From: Auanema rhodensis
Taxonomy: Eukaryota; Nematoda; Chromadorea; Rhabditida; Rhabditidae
DNA length: 64,000 nucleotides
Assembly: GCA_964057225.1 (NCBI GenBank)
Contig: OZ059899.1
Coordinates: 14,082,501-14,146,500 of the forward strand
Direction of reading: 5' to 3'
In this document: piece after piece, positions 17,664 through 33,913 of the stretch
Layout: every line of letters begins with the position of its first letter
Position numbering within the stretch: the stretch's first letter is position 1
Translations under genes and position numbers: made by a program
The notes under the pieces: model-generated
What the model saw: the letters and a program-made list of their open reading frames with translations, nothing else
Database searches by the model: none
What the model was told of the DNA's origin: nothing

Positions 17664-18344
17664 ATGGATGATTCTACTAAGGCTCGTTTAAAATCTATTC
17701 CAACTTGTAAAACTAAGGCTGGTCCAAGAGATGGAGATCTTTGGATTCAGCGATTAAAGGTGAACTATTCTTTAGCATTTAAGTGTCCATAAACATTGAA
17801 ACAATATTATTTTAGGAAGAATATGAATCTATTATTAAGTTTGTTCAAACAAACAAAGAATCTGATGCTGATTGGTTCAAACTTGAATCTAATGCTGATG
17901 GTACTAGATGGTTTGGAAAATGCTGGTATTTCCATAACATGATCAAGTGAGTTTATTTTACCATATTTCGTTTTCTTTCATTTTTGGGTATGTTTATTAC
18001 TACATATATTTACTCAATTTGTTAAAGGTATGAATTTGATGTTGAGTTCGAAATTCCAGTCAATTATCCTGTAGTTGCTCCTGAAATTGCGCTTCCAGAA
18101 TTAGATGGAAAAACAGCAAAAGTAAGATTTTTTTCACAGGAATTGAATTATATAAATCAAACTTGTTTTATTTTAGATGTACCGCGGGGGAAAAATTTGC
18201 TTATCTGACCATTTCAAACCACTATGGGCTCGTAACGTTCCGAAGTTCGGAATCGCTCATGCTTTCTCACTTGGTCTTGGACCATGGCTAGCTGTAGAAA
18301 TTCCAGATTTGGTAGAAAAGGGTTTGATCGTTGCGAAAGCTTAA
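17664..18344 (+). CDS. ufc-1: UFM1-conjugating enzyme E2 (UFC1)
   Basis: Four exons encode ~160 aa, the usual UFC1 length. Blocks: [77 protein letters not shown], then [12 protein letters not shown] carrying the catalytic cysteine, and [22 protein letters not shown]1 receives UFM1 as a thioester from UBA5 and works with UFL1 at the endoplasmic reticulum. All hallmark residues of an active enzyme are present. The start at 17664 gives the conserved MDD start of the family. Confidence 0.95.
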
Positions 18345-21300
18345 TCTTTGTTTTGGGTGCTTATTCATTTTGCTATTTATTCCGTTCTGTCATTTAAATT
18401 TGTATGGTTTTTCCTTTATGATTATGGGAAGTTTTATGGTTGTTTTACATCTTTCTTTACTTAATTTAATTGCTGTGATTAAGTAAGCCAATAAGATATT
18501 TCTCAAAAATCTTCTTTTTTTTTCTTATGGATTTCACTTCCTACTCATATATTGACATAACTTTTTTTTCATTCAATCAATATATATCGTTTGAATTGTT
18601 GAAAAGAGATTTTTGTCCAAATTTCTAAATACTAGTAAGTTTACTGAAATCAGGATGTAATATAGTCTTGTTCAATCTATCTCATTCACTTTTCTGGCTC
18701 TCCAAACTACACGTGGCTCAGCTGACGTCTATGCCCCCTAAGACTACTTTCTGTCCCAGATCACGGACGATGAGAGGCGAAAAAGAAAGAAGATGAGAAT
18801 ACTTCTCTCTCGCACCTCACCCCATGCCGCCCGTACTCCTATTGCTCAAAAATCTTGGAATGCACAAACCGACAGAAAGTGAGAACTTTCCTGCTTCATC
18901 TTGAATTTATCCAGCCTGTGTGACAACTTTTCAAAAATTTCACTTCTTGTGTTTTGTTCCTGTTGAACTGAATTATCGATTCTTCGTGTGATTAAGCCAG
19001 GAGTTCCAGCATGATATGCTACGTCTTGAACCTAGCGTTTTCAATATTTTCATCATGCAAATCAATATTGTTAACGTCTATTATCTTATAATTTCATCTC
19101 AAGTTTCCTGAACTTCTCGTCGCTTCTTCTTGTTTTTTATACATTTTATCGTTTCTATACTTTTGATTTTCTCTTATTTCCATTATGAGACACTCGATTT
19201 CACTTGGCCTCCTCAGTTGAACTGAGCTTATTTGCTCATGAATTGGGGAGCATAAGATCGTGCTACTGTTTGTTTTCTTGTTCATGTTCGTTTCTTCATT
19301 TTCTTATCATCTCAAATTGTCCTGTACTATATTCTTTTAATTGAAAGCATTGGTGTCTGAGTAGTATATAGCGAACGCGTTCCATATTCATGGATGTAAG
19401 CGGTGTTTGATCTTGCTATTCTCAATTTTCCCAGATTTATATAAGTAATACTATCCTAAACATTCATATTATAATTAATTTACCATATTTCTTTTTCCTC
19501 TTCTTTTCTTACACGCCAGATGTAATTCTTTAATATATCTTTAGTTTCAAAAAGAGGCTTCAAATGTTCAGAAACTCTTACGATTCTCTTAGATACCCCT
19601 CATGTTGGAACTCTGTCACTTTCTCTTCAAGTTTTTTCTCCAATTTGAAAGAAAGTCGTGGACAATCATGTTTTCGTTCATATCTCAAAAACTATTTGAT
19701 AGATTTAAGAAACATTTTGCCAAGTAATTTAAGCAGTGCTAGATATGATTGTTTATTTATAAATGGTGTAAAAATGTTTAAAAATTATGTTGAATAGAAT
19801 GTTTATGTCAAAGAAATCAATACTTTAAAAGCTGACTTAATTTACCTAATTTGTAGAATATAAGAAACTATTTAAAATAACACGAACTGTGCTTTTCGAA
19901 AAAGGCGAAAGGTATATTAAAATTAAGAAGAACTGAAGTATTGAATCTTCTACACAATCCATTTATTGTATAAAATTCTAAAATTTTTCTATATCAGCTT
20001 CTTTGGTATTAAGAAAAATATTTTTTAAACGGAGTAAAAATATTAATATTTAAAGAAGTTTTGATGATCCAATCTTTTTCTTTGATATCGACATCTCATT
20101 TGGACGTCTACCTCCTACTATTTCGCGTTCCGAACATTTTACTTCATTCTCTGATATTGCTGAATGTCCTTATGAAGCAAATAAGTGATTTTTTGATGAC
20201 GATAATGTTTCGTAAGTTAACTTTATCCGCGATAACTGCCATTTCTTCTTTTTCGTGATTGAATTCATTGCAGACTGCCAATCTTCCCGAACATTCTCTT
20301 TCTCTTAGTAAATTTAGAATGTTTCCTCCGTCATCTTCAAGTTGCATTTAGATATTCTCTGCTTTTGATCTGCCAATATTTCGAAGGTTTCGTTCCCTAT
20401 TCTGCAACCCAAGATGCTTGCCCTTAGCCAAAGCTTTACCTTCACTTTTCTTCTTCAGTGTTGCCAAGTCAACCCAAGGCTTCTAAACTTCGCTGCAGAG
20501 TTAGAGTTGTCAACTTAAGGTTCCGAATTCATTCTTTATATAAAAGTGGTTCCTGTTCCTCAACTCCCAACAATTTTCGAGATTTAACTACCACTACAGC
20601 TATTAAAAGGAAACCGATCATTGGAAAATTGCGATAACTTTTATTTTCCAATCGAAATCTATCGTTTTATCGTGATTTGTAAATATTAAAATTCCTTGTT
20701 GAACATCATTTTCAATCATTTTGAGTTTGAATGTCATGTTCCTGCCAAAAAACCATTTATAACGGAAAAACGTCAATGCACTCTATTTTGGCTTTTCCTT
20801 TTTATTCATTTCCGCAGAGGCGGTAAGTTTAAAAAACCTGGTTTTCCTATTTCTACTCATCCTTTTTCATTCTCATATTTTTCTTTTTATTTTATCGCCA
20901 AAGCAAAATTTTTACCGGAAGTTATTCTCTAATAGACTGCTGAAACCACCCACTTATATGAGATGTTTTCCTTGTTTTACAACTTTCCACTCTCAAACCT
21001 CCTTCAGAATTCACACTCCTTCGTCATAGTTGAATATGAACTCCAATTTTGGTTATTCCAACGTTACCAAAAAAAGCATCAACCCGTTGTTACAACAATC
21101 ACAATACAACCCAAGATGAAACATTTGGCTTTAATTAGTATTCAATCACCAAATTGATGTCATCAATTTCAAATTGACTTGGCTTTTCCAATTTTCATTT
21201 CTTTTTCTTCTGTTCTATACTATTAACACTATCTTCAATTGTCTCCAACATGATGACAACAATTAATCTATCTAGCGTCATTACCAATTGTTCTCTCGTT

Positions 21301-21479
21301 CCTCTCTTTCCATATCTACCCTTTCTTCATCTTTTTGATTTAACTCGTCTTTAACTCTCTACTTTTTTCTTTTTCAAATTTTAAGTCTCTAATATCTACT
21401 GTTTAATTCTATTTCCTCGTTTTTATCTCTTGTCTATGCTTAATTGAACTCGCAATAATCTTATTCAATCTTTTAGGGG
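18345..21479. other. 3.1-kb non-coding stretch, pyrimidine-rich on plus
   Basis: No gene is firmly supported. From ~19.0 to 21.47 kb the plus strand is rich in T and C (TTCTTTTT, CTCTTTC words), like intron or 5'-UTR-intron sequence of a plus-strand gene. Because the first R3H coding exon starts right after cttttag, an untranslated exon near 18.7-19.0 kb joined through this stretch is possible. An exon-like minus-strand open segment lies at 20348-20482 (see findings). Confidence 0.45.
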
Positions 21480-23665
<2,186 letters not shown>

Positions 23666-24884
23666 ATTACTAAGAGATATTCAGATTTCTATTTCTTTTC
23701 TCTTAAAACAAGTGTGATGTCCCTCATTATATGCTCATATGTAATACTAGCTCTTGCTTAAGTAAGCTTAGGTGATTGTTCTTGAATAATCCTTCAGGGG
23801 GTACCTTTCAATTTCGTCTTCCTCATACCCGAAATCTTTTCTTAGTTCTTGTTCCGTTTGTCTCCCCGTTGAATATTAACTCCAGCACTTCTGTTGAATC
23901 CGCATTAATAATCTAATAATTTTTTTCAACTTGAGGTTTCATTTAGATCTCTGAATCTAAAAGCCTACAAGGTTACATTCACGTTGGCTCTCAGAAATCC
24001 AGCGCGAGAGTGAGTAATTCAGAAAGAGTTGGCAGCTTATCAAGAGGGGCGAAAAAAAATCATTAGAACCACTATTTCTCTTTTTTTTCAAGCCGTATAA
24101 TATGTACAAAAATTTTAGAAAAAGTGATTTGAACTTGTATAGATGTTTTCGCTTATATATTGGTCTTGCATGACAGCTTATAGTTTTTTCCTTCTCAGGA
24201 ACCGCTCTAAAGAATATCCTGCTCACGAGCATAGTTGCTCCACATAGTTCTAAGCTAGCTACTCATAATAGATTTATTAGATTCTTTACTTATAACTCAT
24301 AATGGCTCTTCTTAACATTACTTCCCCACTTAATACGCAAATACGTACAATATCAGAACATTGAAGATGAATAATTGCAAATGAGTCTCCTCCATTCTCA
24401 GATCCAAGAGAAAATCCAGTTGGAAAGAGCATTTTAGTAATTTTTTCCATTTTCGGATTACTATAAGCAAGCTTAGAGGAAGTAATGTTAAAAAGCGCCC
24501 TCAATTCTATATGTTCATAGAACATGTGTTTATGACGGTTCTATGGCTCTGCACTGGCCTTACTTTTTCTATGAGAAATAACTTTTTTGGTGTTTCATAC
24601 CCTAAGCTAAATCAAAACAAATAACTTCGTATCATGAGATTTCTATAGGTACTGGTTATACAATTCTTGAGCAGGTTATAAAATTCTACTAAGTCATTAA
24701 CCTTAACCTGTTGATCCGGTACTAATACTACTTATATTAGATGTGCGAAAAATTATATAAAGATTTCTATTGATTGTTAGTTTGTATGGAATTATTTTTA
24801 AATGTGATTCTGGTTGAAGAAGCCGACAAAAGATATCTGTTGATGTTTTTGTAGGATTTTTCTGTTTTATTTATAATTTAGATA
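23666..24884. other. intergenic, R3H 3' flank and mrpl-18 upstream
   Basis: About 1.2 kb without a supported gene. A 79-codon minus-strand open frame at 24286-24525 has a fairly protein-like composition but no splice context, family resemblance or upstream continuation. Confidence 0.45.
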
Positions 24885-25772
24885 ATGGCTGCTAGATACG
24901 TGGCTAAGTTTATTAACCGAAACCCCAGAAATGCTGAAATGATGGGAAAGCAGATTAAGCCTACTGGCTATCAGTTTGAAGCTGATAGAAATAAGCGTTC
25001 TTTTATTTATAGGTTAGAAGCCTGTTGTCCGAAAAGATGAATCATTTTGAATCATTTAGAGTAGATTTAATTCAATCAAAATCTCATCAGGAAGCCAGAT
25101 TAACTCATTATCAGAATGGTGTTGTTGTTACAGCTTCAACAAGAGAAGCAGCTATTAGTAATCAATTATACAGGTTAATATTACTTATAAAAACACGGAT
25201 ATCCTTAATATCCCTGATCATGTGCGAATAATTTTTTTTAAATTGTTTTTTCATTATTCTCATGCGAAAACATGAGAAATGGGAAAGCAAAAACGGCGTC
25301 TCATTTCCTATTTTCACGGTTACTTATCCGGCTGTGTTTGAAACGATTTCACTAAACAATTAAACAATTTCAGCTTTTCATTTTTTTGCATTGAAAAATT
25401 ATTTTTAGTAATACTGATACGTGTGCAGCTTTAAACTTGGGACGTGTATTGGCAATTAGATGCCTCCAATCCGGAATTCATTTCGCTCTTCCCGGCTGTA
25501 CAGAAGAAATTGTTGAAAGAAGTTCACATGTTTGTTAACTCACTAGAAGATCCATGAATGGGTGTATATATTATAGCAAAAAGAATTTTACAAGGCACTG
25601 GAACAAGAAGGTTTGATTCTCTCTGAGCCAGAAGGTGTTGAGCAAACTTATGAAACTGATAACAGGCTTACTTGGGATAGGTATGACTTCTGGATATCTT
25701 AATAAATTAATCTTCTTTATTTTTAGGTATCCTTTGAAACCTACTCGTCAGGATAAGCTTGACGAACTTTAA
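24885..25772 (+). CDS. mrpl-18: mitochondrial large ribosomal subunit protein uL18m
   Basis: Five exons. The start MAARYVAKFINRNPRN matches the NRNPRN motif of MRPL18. Exon 1 ends at 25012 within FIYR and joins at 25060 to VDLIQSKSHQEARL; then HYQNGVVVTASTREAAISNQLYS, NLGRVLAIRCLQSGIHFAL, QKEFYKALEQEGLILSEPE, and a C-terminal basic tail. The protein sits in the central protuberance of the mitoribosome and binds 5S-like RNA in the bacterial counterpart. A competing 40-bp intron (gtttga...tag) was considered for the first junction, but only the 25013-25059 intron restores the family alignment. Confidence 0.9.
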
Positions 25773-26074
25773 ATTATTTCCAATTATTCGTTATCTAGTT
25801 TTTGTTAGTTTTGTTATTTGAAAATTATAAAAAAAGAAATGAATGTTTTCCAGAAAATTTATTATATTCTTGAAACAAACATTACGTGCTCTTAGTCTTA
25901 TCTTAGCACATAGTTAATTAAACCCAAAAAAGACTTCTACTACCACTGTTTATGTCACATTGCACTGAATCCTGTATACACTAATGTTCATAATATGTAT
26001 ACTTGAAAAGAAAAATAGTCTTAAAGCGTAGCTTCTTCTCAACTACATGTTTAGAAAAAAATCGAGAAGAACAT
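25773..26074. other. intergenic between convergent genes
   Basis: 302 bp between the stop codons of mrpl-18 and the AP-2 mu gene. AT-rich; only the two 3' ends are expected here. Confidence 0.5.
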
Positions 26075-27854
<1,780 letters not shown>

Positions 27855-28096
27855 CGTGCGAAGCTATTTCAGATCGCTTTATCAAACATGCTAGAAAATG
27901 AAAAAAATATTAAGAAATTGCAAAATAAAATATGAAATGTAAGCAAATATCAAGTATTACATATCGATATGTACGACTGCCATAATTAATAAATTACTAT
28001 AAAAATTGCATTTATAATATAATTATATACATGACGAATGAGCGAATGTACTATATACATCAATAGAAAATCCTTTTTTGAGCTCAATGTAGCTTT

Positions 28097-28785
28097 TCAA
28101 TAATAAGGCTCCCAATTGGAATCGTCAGCAGGGGCTAAGTTTCCAGTTACCAAAAGGAATATATCTATAATCCACCACACACCTAGCCCACCCAAAGTCA
28201 TGAGTTTCCCTACTGCAATCGCAGAATATCCTAAACAAAAACGGTCAACAGCCACAATTCCGAGCAGCACGGAATAAAGTAAAGTTGAAAGAAAATAATG
28301 ACCAGTATATCTAGAAAAAATCTTTATCAAAAGGATATTTATAAACAAACACTTACTTTATGCATGGTACCACACGAAGAAACTCGCGATCTCCATAGCA
28401 CTCTATTGTACAATCAAGAACTCTGCATGTATTGTTCACCCATAGTACATCTTCTGCTCGATTTCCGCCAAACTTAAGGCAATAACCCGGCAACATCTGA
28501 AGAATGAATTGAAAAACTGAACGGTGACTCAAAACTCAAACATTAGTTTCGTTCATTCCCGATGTAACAGTTTCTAAAGTGTTGCAATCGATGAACTCAT
28601 CGGGCAAAAAATTACAAGGAACTAAAGGCCCATTCGGTACGCCATCTGATTTCAATGTACAAAAAGGCTAAAATGAAATATGACACCTAAGATGGGTGAA
28701 AATATAGAAATACCTCAGTTAAGATATCCTCAGTATGTACATTGTGTGTGAATAGAACTACCAAAAGTAGAAATGATTCCATCAT
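28097..28785 (-). CDS. TM2D2: TM2 domain-containing protein 2
   Basis: Starts [18 protein letters not shown], a clear signal peptide, followed by a Cys-rich extracellular part ([26 protein letters not shown]) and a C-terminal TM2 domain of two helices: [28 protein letters not shown], then [21 protein letters not shown]. The DRF motif between the helices is present. TM2D proteins are membrane proteins tied to Notch-pathway and phagocytic functions in flies. The YTGHYFL...DRFCLG pattern fits TM2D2 rather than TM2D1 or TM2D3. It is in the same orientation as DRG1 upstream (224-bp gap) and AP-2 mu downstream. Confidence 0.9.
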
Positions 28786-29008
28786 AGTTTAAACATGCTG
28801 AGCAGAAAAACATGTTTAAAAATAAATTTTAAAAAGAAAGAAAAGATATAACACTAGACTTAACTAGTTTCGTAATCATATAAACAAAAAAAAGAAGACA
28901 TAATTACCAACGGCAACAAGTAAAACAATAAAAACAAATGGAAAAATGAAACCCTTTAAAAGTATATAAGACAACTATACCAATTATTTAAATTAGATAA
29001 ATATCTGT

Positions 29009-30685
29009 TTACTTCTTGACAACTTGGATGACATCTTCATGATCAAGGCTGTGTTGAATTCCTACTCGCTGTGGAGAGAACTTGGTACTGGTACCCCAAA
29101 CAATAGCATATCTGAAAGATTCATGAATAAATAAAAAAATATTTTTTATGAATACGCACCGGAATTGAGATGCTAAGGTTCTGTGCAATGCGTGACAACA
29201 ATGTTCAACAGTAGCTCCACGACGAAGAATGATACCGTCTTCTGGTCCTGAAGAATATAATATAAATTAAAACTATCGTTCATGAAGATACCAAGATCAG
29301 GGGCGTTTCCAGGTTTTTTTGTGTATACACGAACTAATGCAAGGTATTCCCAGATTTTTTCCAGCAAATAATCCATATTCAAGTTCATTTCGCAAGAAAT
29401 AACAATATGATGTGGAAGCCTAAAACGGATTAATTACAAAATATTTTTGAAAAGCGCTATATACAACATACCTAGCCAAACGATCAACTTCTTCAATAGA
29501 AATTTGATCAACTTTATTATAAACATAGAGACACGTAAGGTAAACTCTACCTCCAACAATCACATCAATGAACTCGTCAACTCTGAAATAGGAACGAATT
29601 GATTAAAAAGGAAATTACAAATATGCTTACGTGCAATCTTCTCTGAAAACAACGTCAGCATTGAAAATCTTGTACTCATGGAGAATATTCATAATCATTT
29701 TTTCATTACAATGGGAGAGTGGAACCGTATGTGTGAATTTGACACCACCGACCTAAAATTTAAAAAAATATATAAATATCAGTCTAAAAATGATTATGAA
29801 TGTAATATTATGTGCATCAAAAAAATAAGCTGGCAAAAATACAAAACAATCACGACGTGGCTTAACGTGAAGAAAGATTGAAATGCTAATTTAGAAGTCT
29901 GAAGACTAAAATTCCAAATTTGGCTAATTAATATGTGAATGTAAGAGCAAGAAAACACCTTTTTTTGCTTCACATAAATATTCGGAGGCTTCTTGTTCAA
30001 ACGAATACCAACAGCTTCTAATTCTCTTTCTAACAAAGCCTTTTGCAAATCGCTTTTTCCAGCATCCAGCATCATTAAAATTAAATCAGCGGTCTTGGCA
30101 ACGGAAATGACTTGTCTTCCTCTACCTAGAAACTTAAAATGTTAAGAACATGTAAAAAATATAAATAAAATACCTTTTCCTTGAGCAGCTCCTTCGATAA
30201 TTCCAGGAAGATCGAGCAGTTGAATATTAGCACCTTGATAAGTAATAACACCTGTAACAATAAAACATTAAAACGTAGCAATTACGAACCATACCAGGAA
30301 TGCAAGTGAGTGTTGTGAATTCGTAACTAGCAACTTCAGACGCAGTATTGGTCATAGTAGAGAGGAGAGTAGATTTACCTACTGATGGGAATCCAACCTT
30401 AAAATTAAGAAATTTTATCACAACAAAATCTTTGCAAATACCATAGCAACGCGAGCATCTCCACTTTTCATAACATCGAAACCTTCTCCTTTGCCACCTC
30501 CTTTTCCAGTAGGCTCCAACAATTGCTGACGATATTTGGCTAATTTAGCCTGAAATAATAAAGTTAGAATTTCAAGCTTGAATAGGCTGTACCTTCAATA
30601 ACCCTAAATGATACTCAGTGGCCTTGTTTTTCTGAGTTCGGGCCATTTCGGCCTCGATCTCTTTGATTTTCTCGATGATTCCCAT
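29009..30685 (-). CDS. DRG1: developmentally regulated GTP-binding protein 1
   Basis: An Obg-family GTPase that binds ribosomes together with its DFRP1 partner. About ten exons encode ~365 aa. It starts [20 protein letters not shown], then a [17 protein letters not shown] segment, the P-loop GFPSVGKST, the switch region [31 protein letters not shown] (G3), an S5D2L domain with [17 protein letters not shown], and NKVDQI (G4). A C-terminal TGS domain contains [32 protein letters not shown] and [19 protein letters not shown], ending in VIQVVKK. The ATG at 30685 follows tttttag directly, the pattern of a trans-splice acceptor. It lies 284 bp after the stop of the upstream CID gene. Confidence 0.97.
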
Positions 30686-30969
30686 CTAAAAACATAAGCT
30701 TCGCATATTTATAAAGTGAACAAAGTAGATATGTAAGTCCTCGGCTAGTGAACCTTTCAATAACTTGGAAAAAGAAAAAATGACTATACATTTAAATTCC
30801 CGTTAATTAATGAGACCTTGAAGTAAATCAACAACGAACATTATTAATAGCATATAAAATTGCATGTGTACATCTTATGAATTAACAAAGTTCCCTAATG
30901 AACTATATAAATTAATTTCAGAAATATAGTTCATTGAATATCGACAACCTTTGTTTTACATCTTAAATA

Positions 30970-32228
30970 TTAAGTTAGGTCAAACAACTTTTCCAGGGAT
31001 GGTAACGGAGTGTCTACAGGAATTTCCGAAAGATCGGGCAACGATTCCAAAGACTTTTGAACCTAATAAATGTAATCAATACAAACAATAAAAGGAAAGC
31101 CGATAATTACCTCGGTTAAATCAGCTTTAGTTTTGTCTTCTTTTCGTTTCAACTCTTTTAACAGAACATCTTGATTGTCGATTGTAGCGCGGACTTGAAT
31201 GAGCATTGCGTCCAATAACTTTTGTAAGTTTCTTCGTTCCATCATTTCATCAGCCAATCTTAAGTATCAAATTTACCAAATCTCATTAAATCAATATGGA
31301 ACCTTTTGCAATAATCTCGAGCATCAATCTCTGCTTCATCTACATGCTGCATTAATTTTCTCATGTCATCTTGGTTTCGTATGGATTGCAACATCGATGG
31401 AGTTCCGACAGCTTCCGGATAACAAGCTAATTTTCCTCTAAAAATACAGAAAAACTAGGAAATCATACATTAATTCAGACGAACCTAACGTTTTCATCTA
31501 AACTAGCGGGATTTTTCATCATTTGTAAAGATTCAATAAGCTCTTCCACATTTTTTGTCACTGTTTCAGCATCATAGGAAGTGTGCTGAAACAGAAAATA
31601 TAAATAAATGAAAACATTATAATAATGAACATACAGGCTCAATTGCTGTAGTGGATTGACTAGTAGATTGAATGGCAGAATGTTTTCTTCCCATAGCAGC
31701 ATGTTCCAACCTAATAAAGAGAAAGTTAATTTGAGTAATAAAAAAAACTTTACTTTGACAATTGATCTAAGCTATAAATTTGTCTGTCCGTGAATACTTT
31801 CAATACTTTATTCACTGCTCGATCAAGCTCTGCAGCTGGTATTCGGGAACAATATCTAATTTTTAAAAATATATTTAATCAAATTTGTATAAAAATTACA
31901 ACCTGAATGCGGGCTCGAGAACAGAAAAAAATTTTGCCATAAACTCTGGAGCTTTCTTCCGAGAATTTTGTACAACATCATTAGCTAAGTATATTAAGTT
32001 TACAAGACGAGTAGCATTTGTCTCCATTTTAATTTCCTAAAACAATTAAAACGTAATGTATGTTTACATGAATAGCAGTACTTTGAGCCACACATGAAGA
32101 ATGGCGTCAGCATTTTTTCGTTGATGGTGGAGTATCCAAAGAGATAAAGTTTGAATAGATTCCTGTTGGCTGGTTAATTTGGCCAGTTTAGCTCGCATAG
32201 CAGCTTCGGAAAACCCACTTCCACTCAT
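30970..32228 (-). CDS. CID-domain RNA polymerase II CTD-binding protein (RPRD1 type)
   Basis: N-terminal CTD-interacting domain: FSEAAMRAKLAKLTSQQESIQTLSLWILHHQRKNADAILHVW, then RLVNLIYLANDVVQNSRKKAPEFM, FSVLEPAF and AVNKVLKVFTDRQIYS. A middle segment and a C-terminal coiled coil follow (ARDYCKRLADEMMERRNLQKLLDAM, LLKELKRKEDKTKADLTEV), ending SLPDLSEIPVDTPLPSLEKL. This is the layout of RPRD1A/B (yeast Rtt103-like; C. elegans CIDS proteins), which bind phosphorylated Pol II CTD in transcription termination. It is the first gene of the possible four-gene operon. Confidence 0.92.
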
Positions 32229-33086
32229 GGTGGATAATTTTTAAAATAATTTAATCAGCACTGCAAGAAGGAAAATAATAAAATATCAGGGTTGTTGATT
32301 CATTGTAAATTAAAATCATTTAGTATTATGCGTTTTAATGTTATTAAAAAAACTATTTTCAATAATTGAAACAAACAGAAACTTTTTAGTAGTTCATATT
32401 ATGCTCTAACTTTATGCCGTTTGTTGTACTGTAGCAATGGAGCACACTTCAATCCAGCATAATGTCAATAAGGTCACACATCTAAAATTATCTCGGTGGT
32501 ACGTATTGCAAATATTAAAAATTCCAATTCCCCAACATTCTTAACAGGTTTCAGCAACAAATGTTCTTAAAAATGATTTTTCTGGAATGATTAGCCGTTG
32601 ATGACACATTTGTTTTTTTTTGGTAGTCATCTCATGATTAATCCTCCTTTTGTAATGAAAACTTTACAATTGTTAAAAATCCACCTCCGCGAACGAGAGA
32701 TGATTCGAGACTGTCAGTCTTCAGCAGAACCCTCTTAACCAGAGGTTATTCGTTCCAGACAAGTAAGTACAACCTGAATGTCATACCCTCTTTTCTAATT
32801 GTCCAAACATAGGTTTGAAAATTGACTAGTTTTAATATTAGAGCCCTCTATGATTAAGCTTAAGAGTTTCAACTCGCTTCAAAATAGCCTAAAAAACCCG
32901 TTGTATTTAAAATAAACATTTTGTATCTAAAGAGGTTCTACTTAACTCAGGTTTAAGCATTTTGTTTTACGTTTAAAAGTATGAAAACCTGTTTTTGCCT
33001 CCTTTATAAATAGCACTGCTAGAATGCCCTCTACCCAGCTCCTATTTCTGAAACAATTTCAGGTATCCTATATTGAAATTTCAAAA
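32229..33086. promoter_or_regulatory. divergent upstream region
   Basis: 858 bp between head-to-head genes. No gene is seen. A TATA-like tttataaat lies near 33003-33010, about 80 bp before the ATG of the secreted-protein gene. Confidence 0.4.
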
Positions 33087-33913
33087 ATGCTACACAAATC
33101 CCAATTTCTTGTCTTCTTTTTGATTTTTCCAGCAGTATTGAGTGCTCAGAAACAAGTAATTTCAATTATTTTTACCTTATTCTTGATGTCTTGATTAGGA
33201 TATCCCATGTGGTCTCCCACCCTTTGTGGATAAATTAAGTAACGCTCATCAAGAAGAACTTCGCCAAATATGGAAAGATTACAAAGCTGGTGATAACTGC
33301 ACCGATCAACAATCTATGACTTTCAAACTTATGGAAAAAATCACACCAGAGGAGAAAAATTCTTTATTTTCTGGTCCAGGTATTAGAATGTCTGATGATT
33401 TGTTTCGAAGTTTGAAAGAAAATCTCAGAAGTTGTTGACACCTTTGATGATATTCCCACCTTTATTCGTTCTATGACACCTGCATTGAAAGCTCGCTTTG
33501 ATGCCATCTGGGGAAATATCAATGTCTCCGAAGATGAAAGAGTAATTTCTTCTAATCTTATCTTTATCTCAACTATTTTTATTCTAGCTATCACTTCTCA
33601 ATAATTTAGCTATTTCTCAATTCAGTGAACAGCAGAAACAAGGATTTGAAGCTTGGGTGGCTCAGGTTAGAATTTCTTAATGCTTTAAGTTGATATAAAA
33701 TGTTTTAAGGTTAAACGAGTTAAAATGGAAGTTCAAGATAAAATAAACAACTTATCTCCTGAAGCTAAAAAAATTCTTCAGGAAATTATGAACGTACGCA
33801 TTAAAAGCTTGAAAACATTGAATCAAAGTTGATTTTAGATCCGGGAAGAAGAGAGAAAAATTAACAATCGCTTAACTCCCTCACTCCGAAAAGAACTGGA
33901 AGGACTTATTTAA
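33087..33913 (+). CDS. secreted protein with internal duplication, SXP/RAL-2 (DUF148)-like
   Basis: Six exons; the first (33087-33155) encodes a signal peptide, MLHKSQFLVFFLIFPAVLSA. Two related modules follow. Module 1: LPPFVDKLSNAHQEELRQIWKDY. Module 2: IPTFIRSMTPALKARFDAIWGN. Both share a P-x-F-[VI]-x-x-[LM] start and an IW placed about 16 residues later, then a charged helical tail (FSEQQKQGFEAWVAQ, LSPEAKKILQEIM, NRLTPSLRKELEGLI). There is no membrane segment and no cysteine-rich fold. The helical L/IPPF...IW pattern recalls nematode SXP/RAL-2 (DUF148) secreted proteins, whose function is unknown; this assignment is from memory and moderate. Phase is kept at all junctions. Confidence 0.7.

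Noticed and set aside
24286-24525. 79-codon minus-strand frame between the R3H gene and mrpl-18
   Set aside because: Reasonable composition but no family resemblance, no plausible neighbouring exon and an in-frame stop shortly upstream. Kept only as a remark in the intergenic entry.
24990-25017. Alternative 40-bp intron (gtttga...ttag) in mrpl-18
   Set aside because: It keeps a frame but deletes the FEADRNKRSFIYR segment that aligns with other L18 proteins; the 25013-25059 intron gives a better family match.
29794-30075. 93-codon reading including an intron of DRG1 as coding
   Set aside because: After YVKQKK the sequence continues into an AT-rich intron; the true junction goes to VGGVKFTHT, as in other DRG1 proteins.
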